From Bolinopsis microptera (lineage: Eukaryota > Ctenophora > Tentaculata > Lobata > Bolinopsidae), in the NCBI RefSeq assembly GCF_026151205.1, contig NC_087073.1, forward strand, positions 15,023,837 through 15,087,836: a stretch of DNA of 64,000 nt, in the 5' to 3' direction. Of the stretch, positions 54,801 to 62,612 are shown piece by piece (positions within the stretch are counted from its first letter, which is position 1; each line of letters starts with the position of its first letter). The notes under the pieces were generated by a model that made no database searches, was not told where the DNA came from, and saw nothing but the letters and a program-made list of their open reading frames with translations. Position numbers and translations under genes: made by a program.

Positions 54801-57800
54801 ATTTTGTATTTTTAAAATAAGTTCAACAAGTTTTAACTTACTCTTTTCCTGGTCCGATAAACTTTGAACTAGTCCAGGGATGTTCCTAGCAAAACTTTTG
54901 GCGGTGAGTATGCTCTCGACACTATGGCTGAAACAGTTTTTGATCAGGTTAGGATACATTTCAAACTCAGAATCAGTACCGATTAGAGTAATCACTAACC
55001 AAATTAAAATTAGGGTATCGCTATAGCTTTGGCCTATGTATTATGTTGCATCATATCGAACTGTTTCAAAAAAGCGCTCCTTTGTGCGCGCGCGTCCAGA
55101 ACTGTTGCAGTGGCTGCTGAAAAATTGAAGTTTGCACTGCGCTATTGTAAGAAAACCAGCAAGCATGTCCGAATTTCAATCCCCGCTTTCGATGATTTCA
55201 CAAACAATAACAATGAGCAATTCCTCCAATCCCTGAAACCAATAAAATGTGGGTAAACCGTAAAATAATGGTCGGAATATTCGCGATAAAAGTTAACGAA
55301 CATTAACAATGCCGAGTTAAAGTTTGATATTCGACGGTCGGAATATTGGATACTTATTGGGTACGCTGCAATGACAGTTTCTTTATTGCAAGACAATTAG
55401 CAACGACTACCAACACTTACTGCAGACATTTATTGTGGCATAAAGGAAATTTTGTTAAATATCAGCTGTGAAGTTTTGTTTGTGCTCTGAAGTAGACACG
55501 TGACACAGCATCATCTGCTGAACTTGAACTTTAAGTAAGAAAATCAAGATTCACTCGTGTTAACAGCACTAAACTGTTAAACTAACATTTATCAGTCGAT
55601 ATTAATCCGATTAAACATTTTACAGACTTCCCTCAGGCTCCTGTCTGCTCCGTGAACACCTTCTTTTAGAAGGGTTTATATTCTCTTCAACATATGCCAG
55701 ACTTTTTAGAGAGGTTTCGATGATAAGAATACTTCTAAATGTTGAACAAATCATAATCCAAAAGTGATGTGTGAGCACTTAGCAGCCTAACTTAATAAAT
55801 TGTTAACCTCATCTCCCAAAGATGTTGCCCTGCCCCCAATGTAGTGGTACGCTCGTTAAGCCATTGTGTGTATAGTGTATGTAACTAGAGCTGTCTTACC
55901 AAGTCCACCAGAGAAGTTTACAGTTACAATAAGAACAACCTCCCCGCCTGTCATTCAACTGTTATTGGATATAAGTCGGAAGAATAATCGCACTTCACTT
56001 CTCGTACCACAACACTGCCATCTAACGATCTATCCTACACCTTGAAAGCATGATAATATGTTCATCAGAGATATGTAAAATATAGTCAAAGTTTTAAGTT
56101 GCGCCCTATTCTCAAACATGAAGAATGCGAATACGTCTTCGATAGGAATCTGGTTACCTAACTCGAAATATTTTAAACAGTTTAATTTTTCTTCAAAGAG
56201 TTGTAAAGCCATACAACTTGAATTAATATGCGATAAATCGTATGCGATACTAGAGTGGTTAAGTGTTAACTTACTCTGTGAAGGCGATTAGAAAAAGGGC
56301 TCCAGAAATTGTTCCGAAATGCGTAGGAGGGTTTAATTTACTGCAAATACTCGGATTAATATTAAACATCTTGACTTAAATGAAGCTCACTGTACTTGTG
56401 AAGTGTGTCCCACAATAGTATAAGTTCACAGTGCCCTAAAAGCTAAACCGAGCCTCTGGTCACGTACAGGCTACATCTTGTAATCTGATCCCATAAAATG
56501 TGAGTAACATATGGTGCAAATCCCTTCATCAGCTCAAAACGGATATTGTACCTACAGATTTTTGGGGTACACACGACACCGTACGGCACCTCTCACACGA
56601 CAGCATACGGCACCTCTCACACGGCACGTGGGTCTCACACGGGCGACACGCCACCACGAAAACGATAAACGACACCTCATCAACACGTCTAAAATTAAAC
56701 CCCAGCTACAAGCGTGATTAATAAGGAAGTGAGCAGAACTCATTAATAATTTGGGAATATCATATGCAGGGACAAAAGGATTTCGCGGCATGTACGAAAT
56801 CGCGAAATTTCCCATTCTCCGCGACAAATTTTATGTATAGTTTAATGTATAGCCTGTTAAATTTCGCGGTACCGCGAAATTTGGCCAAAATAATCGCGAA
56901 ATCCTTTTGTCCCTGATCATATGGGCTCATTAAATATGAGAGTTTACTAGTTTTAACTTTATGCTTAAAACCTCACAAACATTAGATAAAAAGAGAGCGT
57001 GAAATTTGAGAACTTCCTACATTGAGGTCATATTATATGCCTATTTCAATAATTTGAGCCGTTATCGGATAAGACCCGAGACCCTGTGCGTATGTAAACA
57101 TTTCAACCAGTGAGGTTTAGAAAACATTTATAATTCACGAGTAACACTCTATATTATCCAGTATTACAATAAATATAATAATCAGTACCACTTTTGCCAT
57201 TTATATTTGTAGTTAATAGGTTAGAGGATAATACCTAGTCGTAATTTATCATTTGAGTTGTCAATGCCAATAATTGTCACTCACAAAGCTACTCCAGTGC
57301 AAGTATCGATAAATCATGAAGGTGTTACATTGTAATTTTGTAATTTCCCCAATAGAACGAAGTTACCTAGGACCTTCAGAGTTACTACATCCAGAACTTA
57401 CGTCCGAATGAAAATGACCTAACAAAATTTAGAAGACCAAAGACATAGAGTTTCAAGTATTAACCAGGCGACGGGTGGTAGCCGATCAAACCATAAGAGT
57501 GAGTCAGCCTAAGTTGTAACTAGTGCTGATTCTTTAATTACAATGGTTATATACACAAGTACACATGATTCCCCTGTACATTAAACCAGTGCGAAGTTTA
57601 CGTGCCGGCACAGTGCTCCAGTTTAATAGTTTCACGCTGTACCAGATTTAGGGAGTTATAGAACTTCTATAGTAGTAGCCAGTAGCCAGTAGGGGGTGGT
57701 GTAGTGATGTACGCGTTCGGAGTAGCACTCTGGCTGCAGCAGGTGTGCGAAAATAGATGGACATTAGGTTTGCTCGGTACAGATAAGATTTAGGCTGACA

Positions 57801-58749
57801 TGAGAACGAATAAATCACGTACGATACCCTAGTCTTGTGACAGCCCCTACCAACATTAAGGTAACATTTAGGTATACTTCTAGGTCTGACTTCTCTGAAT
57901 GGAAGTTTGGTGTTCAATACGAAGAGTCCAGATTTTATAGTTTAGTGTAGAGAGAATTGAGACAAGTGGTTGCTTATTTATATTTAGAGCAATCCAGTTT
58001 TCAGATTTCAGCCAAACTTTCGACCAGTGGTTTTGTACCGATGAACCCATATCCGGGTGTACATCAGTACTGAGTACATGTCTCCATTAGGGGGAATAAA
58101 ATAAGCGAACATAAGAGCAGTGCGTAATTGACTTCCCCAGGCTAATCTACCGTTACCCACGTTAACGCACTCAGATAGTGCCGGGAGAGGCCTGGTGATA
58201 ATTTCCTTAAAGTGACAGTTTCTGTCACTGTAGAGTGAACTTTGAGCAAATCGGCATTGGGCCTTATCGTTCGGACCTAGTACTATTTGTTGAAATGTAA
58301 GAGAAATATGGTGAACATTTCCACCAATTGGAAAACAAGTTAACATTTTAATACTGTCGCCATCAACCATATTACACCACCATGAGCTGAGCGAATTCGT
58401 AGAAATTTAACAATATAATGAATATTAACTTCTTCATAATCCATATTACTTGACTGCCTCTTGTTTTGACCTCAAAAGGAGTAAAGGAGTGTAACTCTGA
58501 AACTACTTCTAAAGACTCAGCTTTCAAATAAATATTAGAAACAAACCTGCGTGCTCGGCTGGAAGCAGACATGACATCCTCCATATCATTAGAGGTATCA
58601 CTTAACTCTGTGTCAAGAGTGTGACTCTCTACTCCATCCACAATTAAACTACTGACATCTTCTCCTTCTCCTCTGTCTTCAGTACCAATCACCTCGGATT
58701 GTACAATATCATCTGCTGTCTTCACTTGAGGTTCTACATTTTCAGTCAT
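27530..58749 (-). CDS. SSH: Slingshot protein phosphatase (cofilin phosphatase), about 31-kb gene
   Basis: Dephosphorylates ADF/cofilin and so promotes actin turnover. Exons in transcript order: 58749-58547, 54927-54842, 54240-54146, 53411-53238, 53084-52927, 52633-52445, 49688-49529, 48859-48675, 48526-48394, 45767-45628, 45263-45131, 38850-38686, 30683-30162, 29679-29532, then one of two last exons (29398-29352 or 27870-27530). All phases agree; products are 845 or 943 aa. The SSH N-domain shows EMDGDGGIKI, FKPVNLQALW and RRHNFFPG. A DEK-C segment (REIIMTIDLDNASCLEIRKQ) follows. The phosphatase domain has FDYLYLGNEWNASHL, LNVTMEIANFF, the acid loop RIKDEEAS, the signature HCRMGVSRSAS with the nucleophilic Cys, and NPNPGFANQLEEYNGIL. 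The Ser/Thr/Asp-rich tail is poorly conserved. Introns hold three antisense genes and many elements. The upstream end may have a further leader exon (acceptor near 58811). Confidence 0.93.
28281..28555. repeat. 30-bp minisatellite, about 9 copies, between the two SSH last exons
   Basis: Unit close to TCGTCAATACATCCAGATAT plus AATGATTCTG. It lies between the two alternative terminal exons of SSH. The rest of 27871-29351 shows nothing else. Confidence 0.9.
29352..29398 (-). CDS. SSH: SSH alternative proximal last exon (short acidic tail)
   Basis: Acceptor TTCATTTTAG lies just above 29398. The exon encodes (A)DEEEDSSLVDDVFR and a TAG at 29352-29354. It is phase-compatible with the exon 29679-29532. 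It is short, so its use rests on splice-site and phase fit plus a sensible acidic tail. Confidence 0.55.
29680..30161. other. SSH intron, no feature seen
   Basis: Short intron without recognisable coding, RNA or repeat content. Confidence 0.6.
31051..31631 (+). CDS. Nested gene: secreted VWC-like Cys-rich protein
   Basis: Three exons on the strand opposite to SSH, inside the 30684-38685 intron: 31051-31180, 31336-31457, 31590-31631 (TGA); phases 1 and 0 fit, 97 aa. The N-terminus MFRVLTVLIVSALVLSVLS is a signal peptide. The mature chain has GWCWDPWDKVW, then GKCRVCTCDGEGGTMC, DIPC and ending CNCPKYVCP. The C..C.C...C....C spacing resembles a von Willebrand factor C or pacifastin-like module, but the chain is short and the assignment is tentative. 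A TATTTAA-like motif about 50 nt upstream of the ATG could be a core promoter. Role unknown; a secreted binding or defence-type peptide is possible. Confidence 0.7.
32277..34345 (+). mobile_element. Penelope-like retroelement with GIY-YIG endonuclease, frameshifted
   Basis: Sense-strand insertion in an SSH intron (antisense to the host). The first frame (32277-33020) carries the RT N-terminal part (PMAKDHKP, VRVVQPINNS). It ends in a TAA, and the reading continues in another frame from about 33023 to 34345. That frame starts with RT motif A (SLDVENMYPTLP), has QGIGTGSHSSG, then YVDDAWLLW as catalytic motif C. A Cys cluster (CECELCKADL) precedes the GIY-YIG domain (YVYKAKCKKCGDLYIGASRR, with an R-x3-RGRIYEH continuation). 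The order RT, linker, GIY-YIG defines canonical Penelope-like elements. The frameshift and the lack of an upstream start indicate a dead, possibly 5'-truncated copy. Confidence 0.93.
34346..35252. repeat. Spacer with a diverged tandem duplication of about 170 bp
   Basis: A block near 34855-34995 (ATCGCTTCCTTCCAC..., CTGTAAGAAATAATTGAAAT, TTAGAACTTAGCAACAG) recurs near 35008-35130 (TTCGCTTCCTTCCACCACTG, GAACTAAGCAACGTGG). A shorter duplication (ATTGGTAACCCGATTTTTCT versus TAATGGTAACCCTGATCTTT) lies at about 34410-34510. These may be 3' parts of the Penelope-like element. Confidence 0.6.
35253..36846 (+). CDS. Nested gene: LamG/pentraxin-like domain protein with coiled coil; frame-disrupting 22-nt insert
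   Basis: Antisense to SSH in the same intron as the VWC-like gene. Exons: 35253-36174 (with a 22-nt GT...AG insert at 35990-36011), 36416-36583, 36761-36846 (TGA). The first part is a concanavalin-like sandwich: YYPDWSGLTTAVSACGWIKD, KGTWFLACMTWSMS, YYVNGKVIG, GKLRLGNWGGGNNNFGG, FYSKEFSSSELARMV. It resembles pentraxin/LamG modules. A coiled coil follows (EELKDSRQQLESVQSEKEEI). The tail has two similar segments, EKLVGLTITDKLIKAL and GKLVGVPMTEEVIELL. Without removal of the 22 nt the frame stops at 36022; removing it restores the heptads (ELSTKVNTRLNSTVRELEEM). The first exon (with signal peptide) was not found; the hydrophobic ATG frame at 35196 is out of frame and may be intron. Confidence 0.65.
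36984..38104. mobile_element. 1.1-kb TIR element with TA target sites
   Basis: Ends CGGGTATATGCCTCACAGAA and its inverse ending 38104, each next to TA (36982-36983, 38105-38106). The internal motif GCCTCAC(A)GAATGGCC recurs near 37010, 37340, 37370 and 37565 and inverted near 37735, 37900 and 38080. No transposase frame. It sits in an SSH intron. Confidence 0.8.
38972..39402. mobile_element. MITE copy, left end degraded
   Basis: Nearly the same sequence as 42487-42975 (for example GGAATGGATCGGGTATCCGG and GGAAGGTGCTTGGCCGGATA). The right TIR is present (ATTACGTAATATGTGAACGACCCC). The left TIR is diverged or missing. Confidence 0.85.
39764..40751. mobile_element. TTAA-flanked element with GGCCAGAGGGGG inverted ends
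   Basis: Left end GGCCAGA + G run, right end its inverse (C run + TCTGGCC). TTAA directly flanks both ends (39760-39763 and 40752-40755), the signature of piggyBac-type insertion. About 990 bp. The open frame at 39900-40208 is AT-rich and looks non-coding. Confidence 0.75.
40756..41605. other. SSH intron segment
   Basis: Non-coding intronic DNA. It includes a 65-bp fragment (about 41196-41262, ACCTGGGGACCCCAGGCTAT then ATTCCGCCGAATAA) of the palindromic MITE family seen at 22868 and 61230. Confidence 0.55.
41606..42462. mobile_element. Fold-back element filled with CCCGGT repeats
   Basis: Outer inverted ends close to TAATATCAGGAATCGACCGG (left) and its inverse near 42439-42461. Inside are two (CCCGGT)n blocks (about 41640-41760 and 42180-42425) sharing ATTGGCAATTTTGAGCTATC. 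The Gly-Pro / Gly-Thr frames here are repeat artefacts. Confidence 0.7.
41993..42070 (-). repeat. tRNA-like relic (SINE head or pseudo-tRNA)
   Basis: Read on the minus strand, a possible A box (TTGGTAGAGC) is followed by GAGACGCGAAATCTC and a B-box-like GGTTCTGGGATCATTCC. The anticodon-loop position 33 is not T and the acceptor stem is not convincing, so this is a relic or SINE piece, not a functional tRNA. Confidence 0.35.
42487..42975. mobile_element. 489-bp MITE with 24-bp inverted ends and TA target sites
   Basis: Left end GGGGTCGTTCACATATTACG and right end its near-exact inverse, each next to TA (42485-42486, 42976-42977). It is the best-preserved of three relatives in the window (also 38972-39402 and 18347-18482). 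Confidence 0.88.
43199..44136 (+). CDS. Nested gene: secreted Cys-rich protein of unknown function
   Basis: Three exons antisense to SSH in its 38851-45130 intron: 43199-43257, 43425-43575, 43762-44136 (TAG); phases 2 and 0 fit, 194 aa. MRRCSFILFASLFLPYCAT is a signal peptide. The mature chain is mixed-charge with scattered Cys (AFLCTGDKNW, AAGMCGYSK, MSLCLGEK, LLVCCGEYSR, LSCALGVREE, TSCRFMK, SGICADNCPLD). It contains one sequon in NINITETR. I do not recognise a domain. The even Cys spacing, signal peptide and regular splice sites make it a credible gene. Its 3' end is about 225 bp from a G-run element. Confidence 0.65.
44362..45047. mobile_element. 686-bp element with poly-G/poly-C inverted ends
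   Basis: Starts with a G run then GCAACCATATTAAA and ends with TTTAATATGGTTGC then a C run. TATTT (44357-44361 and 45048-45052) is a likely 5-bp target duplication. The subterminal text GTAGGATTTTTCCCGATTTT occurs at both ends, direct in orientation. No coding frame is convincing. Confidence 0.75.
45273..45332. repeat. Five 12-bp units GTGAGTCACGTG beside an SSH exon
   Basis: Perfect tandem 12-mers (first copy ...CATG). Each holds TGAGTCA, the AP-1 consensus, overlapping CACGTG, the E-box consensus. The array starts 10 bp from the acceptor of SSH exon 45131-45263. Confidence 0.92.
45577..45626. repeat. 24-bp tandem duplication at an SSH donor
   Basis: ACACTTTGAAGATGTGTTTA + AGT occurs twice in tandem, ending at the donor of SSH exon 45628-45767. 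Confidence 0.85.
46538..48092. mobile_element. Middle element B with 8-bp target duplication and TGTCAATTAA arrays
   Basis: Ends GGGGGGAATGCAACGTCAAT and its inverse. CCTGAAAG is present on both sides (46530-46537, 48093-48100), an 8-bp duplication of element A, as in hAT-type insertion. The subterminal arrays of the 10-bp unit TGTCAATTAA lie at about 46555-46610 (5 copies) and 47934-48035 (10 copies). It contains element C. Confidence 0.9.
46823..47542. mobile_element. Inner fold-back element C, sister of A
   Basis: 720-bp near-perfect hairpin from GGGGGCCGGGGGGGG to its inverse, with TTAA at 46819-46822 and 47543-47546. The arms share GTCTTCATCAAAATTCTCTC, ATTTTTCCATGGGACC and TCCTACATTTTTTGAGCAAT with A. 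Confidence 0.9.
48860..49528. other. SSH intron, no feature seen
   Basis: AT-rich intron between the DEK-C exon and the first phosphatase exon. A short tandem (TTAGGTTGTGTCCTAATAAG, two copies near 48950-48995) is the only pattern. Confidence 0.6.
49689..50676. other. SSH intron segment with TGTACA/TACATTG simple repeats
   Basis: Degenerate GTACAGTA / CATTGTACATTG repeats at about 49895-50030 and GTGTGT-related text to about 50190. A 123-codon minus frame here is Cys/Val/His-rich because of this composition and is not called. Confidence 0.6.
50677..52262 (-). mobile_element. 5'-truncated non-LTR retrotransposon (CR1/L2-like RT)
   Basis: Same strand as SSH, in an SSH intron. The open frame 52259-51030 (409 aa) begins inside the reverse transcriptase (LDHETLLKKLDHYGIRG). 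It contains GVPQGSILGPLLFVIYINDL and the catalytic FILYADDANI, then the thumb (FLGVILDEKLTWQKHI). The endonuclease part is missing, so the copy is 5'-truncated, as usual for LINE insertions. The 3' end reads (ACAAA)n on the element's strand at about 50677-50700, a tail type seen in CR1/L2-group elements. The frame is intact, so the insertion may be fairly recent. Confidence 0.88.
52354..52482. repeat. Triplicated exon end: three copies of an SSH exon-donor junction
   Basis: The 43-44-bp text covering the last coding bases and donor of SSH exon 52633-52445 (CTCTTTAAAATCATGTTTAG + CGACTTGGCTCTC on the + strand) occurs three times. Only the exon-proximal copy keeps a GTAAGT donor; the middle copy reads GCCAGT and the distal GTCAGT in the same place. 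Confidence 0.88.
52769..52857 (+). repeat. tRNA-like A/B box pair (possible SINE relic)
   Basis: TAGTTTAGTGGTTCAGAGC resembles an A box and GTTCAATCGC, about 75 nt later, a B box. No full cloverleaf can be drawn. Weak call. Confidence 0.25.
53412..54145. other. SSH intron, no feature seen
   Basis: AT-rich, no coding exon, RNA or repeat noticed. The intron 54241-54841 is likewise featureless. Confidence 0.6.
54928..58007. other. SSH first intron, main part
   Basis: Long first intron. It holds the hAT-like MITE at 56767-56915 and a small cluster of ACGGCACCTCTCACACG repeats (about 56567-56660). Short open frames (for example 55029-55256) have no recognisable domain, signal peptide or splice context and are not called. 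Confidence 0.6.
56767..56915. mobile_element. 149-bp hAT-type MITE with exact 8-bp target duplication
   Basis: Ends CAGGGACAAAAGGATTTCGC and its inverse. ATCATATG on both sides (56759-56766, 56916-56923) is an exact 8-bp duplication. The CAGGG start and 8-bp duplication are classic hAT features. Confidence 0.92.
58008..58386 (-). CDS. Candidate exon, alternative 3' end for SSH exon 1 or part of a nested gene
   Basis: Open frame after a good acceptor (TTCGCTCAG, just above 58386) to a TGA at 58008-58010, 125 complete codons. It reads SWWCNMVDGDSIKMLTC, GGNVHHISLTFQQIV, SECVNVGNGRLAW and ends KTTGRKFG. It needs two bases from an upstream exon, exactly what SSH exon 1 (ending 58547) leaves, so a short SSH-exon-1 isoform of 193 aa is possible. 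An ATG frame just upstream (MKKLIFIILLNF...) looks like a signal peptide but is one base out of frame and may be just an intron pyrimidine tract. No domain recognised. Confidence 0.35.
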
Positions 58750-58775
58750 TTCACGAGCACCTCAAGAACTTTCAT
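58746..58775 (-). promoter_or_regulatory. uORF whose stop overlaps the SSH start codon
   Basis: Minus strand: ATG at 58775-58773, nine codons (MKVLEVLVK), TGA at 58748-58746 overlapping the SSH ATG (58749-58747) as ATGA. A start-stop pair (ATGTAA, 58803-58798) lies just upstream. This arrangement allows termination-reinitiation control, if this leader is transcribed. Confidence 0.55.
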
Positions 58776-58811
58776 TTCTTGAGCTCCCACACAAAGGTTA
58801 CATTTATTTGC

Positions 58812-60600
58812 TGTAAAGAAAGAGACTTTGGTTAGATTCAAGTCTCACGGTGAGATCGTCATTACATTTTTAAATGGATAACCATTACGGTAAATGAGAA
58901 GACGTCATTTCTTTGTACAATTATATAGCCAAGCATCGAATTTGATGATGCAAAATGAGACAATGTAAAGAAACATTGTTCAATGAGGTAGCCCATCGGT
59001 TGCAAAATTACGTAATCTCGGCAAATATTTCATCACGCTCAATTAATGCGGGATGGAGCAGTCCTGGTTACCAAGATTACAAACATTAAGTAAGAAAAGA
59101 TTATATAGAAAAATCTGAGTAGATCCTAGACATAAAACAACGAGAGAATTATAACATCACGTAATTTTCAAATTGATGCAGACTCAAGCAGGTATGTAAT
59201 TGATACAAGTATGTGAACTGCTTAGGTGATATAATGGAATGAGCATTCCAATATACCAACACAAACACTGAGATAAATTAAAGCTATAATGTGAAGGTTC
59301 AGCTATTTAAAAAACAGAGCGTTGTTTTCTATCCGTATTGTCTGGAATCTGGATGGAATGACATAATTACGATATCATGGCTCTAATTTTGTGGCTATGT
59401 ATATTCAGTACCAAATTTCACGATTCATGGTTTCTGAATGAGCTGCTATAAAAACACCCTGTTCACATTGAGTAATAATTTTAGTTCTTACACTGAGTAT
59501 TGTTTCAGAGGTCAAATTATATTGTGAGCTGTGACTCAAAGGACAATTTGATATTGTACACTAACCTAACACATAACAGCTACAGACAGTGGAATGTACA
59601 GCTTAGTTTGATTTGTGTTTGGTAGTGAAACTTTCAGATATGCGGTATGCCTTATCTTCTCTAAGTCTTCAGAATTGAATAATGACAATAAAATATGATC
59701 ATAAATGAAGCACAACTAATGAATGTCGAATGTCGTGCTATGTATTACGAGACATGGATTTTTTAAACTTAAAAAACCCTAATACTAAATATTAGTTTAA
59801 AGTCGAAAAGAGATCTTGTTAAATGTAGCAAGCTAAGCAATCAATTATATCTGGGAAAATTAGAGGGAAAAATACATCAGATTTTCCAGTGAGTTCAGTG
59901 GGAGCAGTCCAGAAAAGATTCCTTAACAAACTTGTAAATATTTTGACAACCAGACAGATTCCAGAGTTTTGAAAAAGATAAGAAATGGAAGGGAAGATGA
60001 TGCCCTCATTGGAATTCTTTTTTTAAGTGTCAAGATGACAGCAAAAGTATGGCACAACAAGCAGCTCATGCCAAATAATACATATTAGTATAAGGAATTA
60101 ATGGCACTTCAAAGAATATAGAGCTATTGAAATATAACGAAAGACGTGTCATTAAGCAGTAAGCAACAGTCTGATGAGGATTGTGGCTCGGCCTCAACAA
60201 TCCTCGTCAGACGAACCAGCAGATCTAAAGGTCCATGTTCTGAATTTGAAACACGATACAATTCCTGAGCATGCCACAGTAAGGACCATATGCTTTGAGA
60301 TGTTTTGTCGGGAGTGTGTCCATTCTCTAGGGGGCATTAGAAGCTTCAAATTCTCTAGTTAAATCACAGAGAGATCCCGATAAAAACAGGCGAGAAGGCA
60401 GCAAAATGTACATATTATGAAAGTTACACTGATGACTGATCACCCCCTTTTTGTTCACAGCCCATTTAAAGTTATCAAAACTGAATAGCACACACAAAGC
60501 ATTAAACTCCTAGCAAACAAAAACGCGCCAAAATATATGTGAAACTGCTTAACACCATGATCGCAAGCTCAACAACAATAAACAGTAGTGCATCATGAAT
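58812..60600. other. Spacer upstream of SSH
   Basis: AT-rich DNA that should hold the SSH promoter. No TATA box, gene or element is convincing. Confidence 0.5.
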
Positions 60601-60639
60601 GAATTAACTGAGATGAGCGCTCGACTTTAGATTTATAAT

Positions 60640-62110
60640 AATTGTGCAGCATTTGCGCGGCGTTTTTACACACGTTGTACACCTCTTTTCGCGCGCGAAG
60701 CTCGCAGCGGCCCCTGTACTGGCCGGCCGCAAGATATTTCTAAGATGGGATTCTAAGATAAAAGATATCTTATATAATATAAGTACAACGTGTAGCAAGC
60801 GGTGTACCTTAATTTTTTAATGCGTGTGCACCTTAATTCTTCAAATTGCACAAATTTCAGTACATTTTATAAAAACTTTTTACCATATAATAGACTTTTC
60901 ATACGTTGTATGACCCGCTGCGCGTACGAGTGCGTGGCTCCCCCTGTATCGTAGAAACTCTACTATACAGACAGCTAGTGGGGGTCACCACGTGATACAA
61001 TAATAAACGGGTTGCTCTATCCAGAGCCCTTGCGCTTGCAGCAGTGGCGCGAAAGCACATGGTTAGGTAAAATAGACGGGTAATTCATAATATAATAGTC
61101 GTGAAATATTTAACCAAGAAAATTGTGACAAAGTGAATTATGGCTTTTGTCAAAGTTTGACGGATTATAACGTGCTATATATTACTGGGCATATGGGCCG
61201 CGCTCAGCCTGTCATTCCGCGCTCAGCCTAGAGCTTACCTGGGGACCCCAGGCTATTATGTTCATTAACATAATAGAGATTAGGCGGAATGACAGGCTGA
61301 GCGCGGCCCAGTAAAGCTTAGCCTGTCATTCAGCCTGAGGTCCCCAGCTAACATATCACCAATCACGTGATCGATACAGTTTTTTGCCGATATCTCGCTA
61401 TCCCTACTATATAAGGGGAGCATTTTAACTTTACGTCATGTGGAGTGTTATGTGGTGATTCGGAATCGATCAGCGTTGAAATTAACGGGTGATATTCGTA
61501 AAATATTTGTTCCATATATACCGTCGACGAGTCCAACTCGGCGTGCGGGTAGTTTGTAAACCTACAACGTTGAAAATACATCGAATGAGGGATATTTATA
61601 TTTCAACTGTCCATGTCAAGGGCCCTTTTAGAAAAATCTCGAAGATCGACTGTAGACTAGTGATTTAGCACGCTCGCCAGTTACTTTGACGGATGTTACT
61701 CGTCTAAATTTCTTCGAAGTAGCGCGCGCCGCTTTCTTCTCGAAATGTTGGCAAGTGCTACGAAGTAGCGCGCGCCGGGCCAAATCATTAACAATGGTTT
61801 AACGGGTGATATAGATACTCGTAAAATATCTGTTCCATATATACCGTCGTTTCATATATTGTATATACCGTCGTTCCATATATACCGTCGACGAGTCCAA
61901 CCCGGCGCGCGTCCTGGTAGGTTTAGCTGCTAATCTGTACGTTTTGAATTTACATGAGCTTTGATGAGGGGAGAGACAAAATCCTAATCTTAAAGTTAAT
62001 ATCTCTCAACAATCCAGGGTATGGTTTAAATATCAGTCTTAACTTGACACACGCTGCAACCCCTTTTGATCGCGTGCACGAGAGGTATACAACGTGTAGC
62101 AAGTCTTAAC
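60640..62110. repeat. Repeat cluster with CGCGCG-rich modules
   Basis: Contains TACAACGTGTAGCAAG near 60783 and 62088 and a partly inverse copy near 60660. It also has palindromic MITE pieces at about 61191-61345 (GGCCGCGCTCAGCCTGTCAT, ACCTGGGGACCCCAGGCTAT) and two copies of the GACGAGTCCAAC repeat (61484-61565, 61800-61925). Same family as 22.5-23.3 kb. Confidence 0.65.
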
Positions 62111-62434
62111 TGGGTAGTTTGCAGGTGCATTGTTTTTGGTGAACAGATTTTGACAAAGATAATTTCAGTATTTTAACAGCGGAGTAACAAAGCTGACAAC
62201 TTTGAAAAGACAGCTTTCTCAAAAGCTGCAAACCACCATGCGGTGAACTATTGAAACTAGGGACACTGATAGTGATATAATATGTTTGAGCAGTTATAGA
62301 CCGGACAATTGGTATATTTTGTTGACCATTGTTAATGATCTGGCCCGGCGCGCGCTACTTCGTATCACTTGCCATTTCGAGAAGAAAGCGGCGCGCGCTA
62401 CTTCGAAGAAATTTAGACGAGTAACATCCGTCAA
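61686..62434. mobile_element. Fold-back element with 110-bp inverted arms
   Basis: TTGACGGATGTTACTCGTCT starts the left arm (to about 61800), and the inverse ends at 62434. Both arms carry GTAGCGCGCGCCG twice. A one-armed relative lies at about 23200-23265 (ATTTAGACGAGTAACATCCG). Confidence 0.75.
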
Positions 62435-62582
62435 TATATTTTTAAAGCAAAAGCATACTCTGATAATTATACCCGTTGGCGTTAATGGTTAATTTCAAAC
62501 ATAATTTTTTTCGCTCGTATAAATACAAAATGTTTGTTTCTTTTCCTGCAATAAATTGTTTTTCTCTGGGTAAATAATTTTG

Positions 62583-62612
62583 TGTATGCTTAAATGATTA
62601 TTTAAGCATACA
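62583..62612. repeat. 13-bp perfect hairpin, 4-nt loop
   Basis: TGTATGCTTAAAT, GATT, then the exact inverse. It lies in non-coding DNA; 62435-63700 holds nothing else I can name. Confidence 0.75.

Noticed and set aside
54842-54927. Nuclear-receptor-like text (AKSFARNIPGLVQSLSDQEK)
   Set aside because: The phase on both sides and position make it the second Slingshot exon; the resemblance is short and by chance.
57648-57917. 89-aa minus-strand frame in SSH intron 1
   Set aside because: No domain, no signal peptide, no convincing splice context.
58387-58440. MKKLIFIILLNF-like start before the 58386 exon
   Set aside because: Same artefact: one base out of frame, ends at an acceptor.
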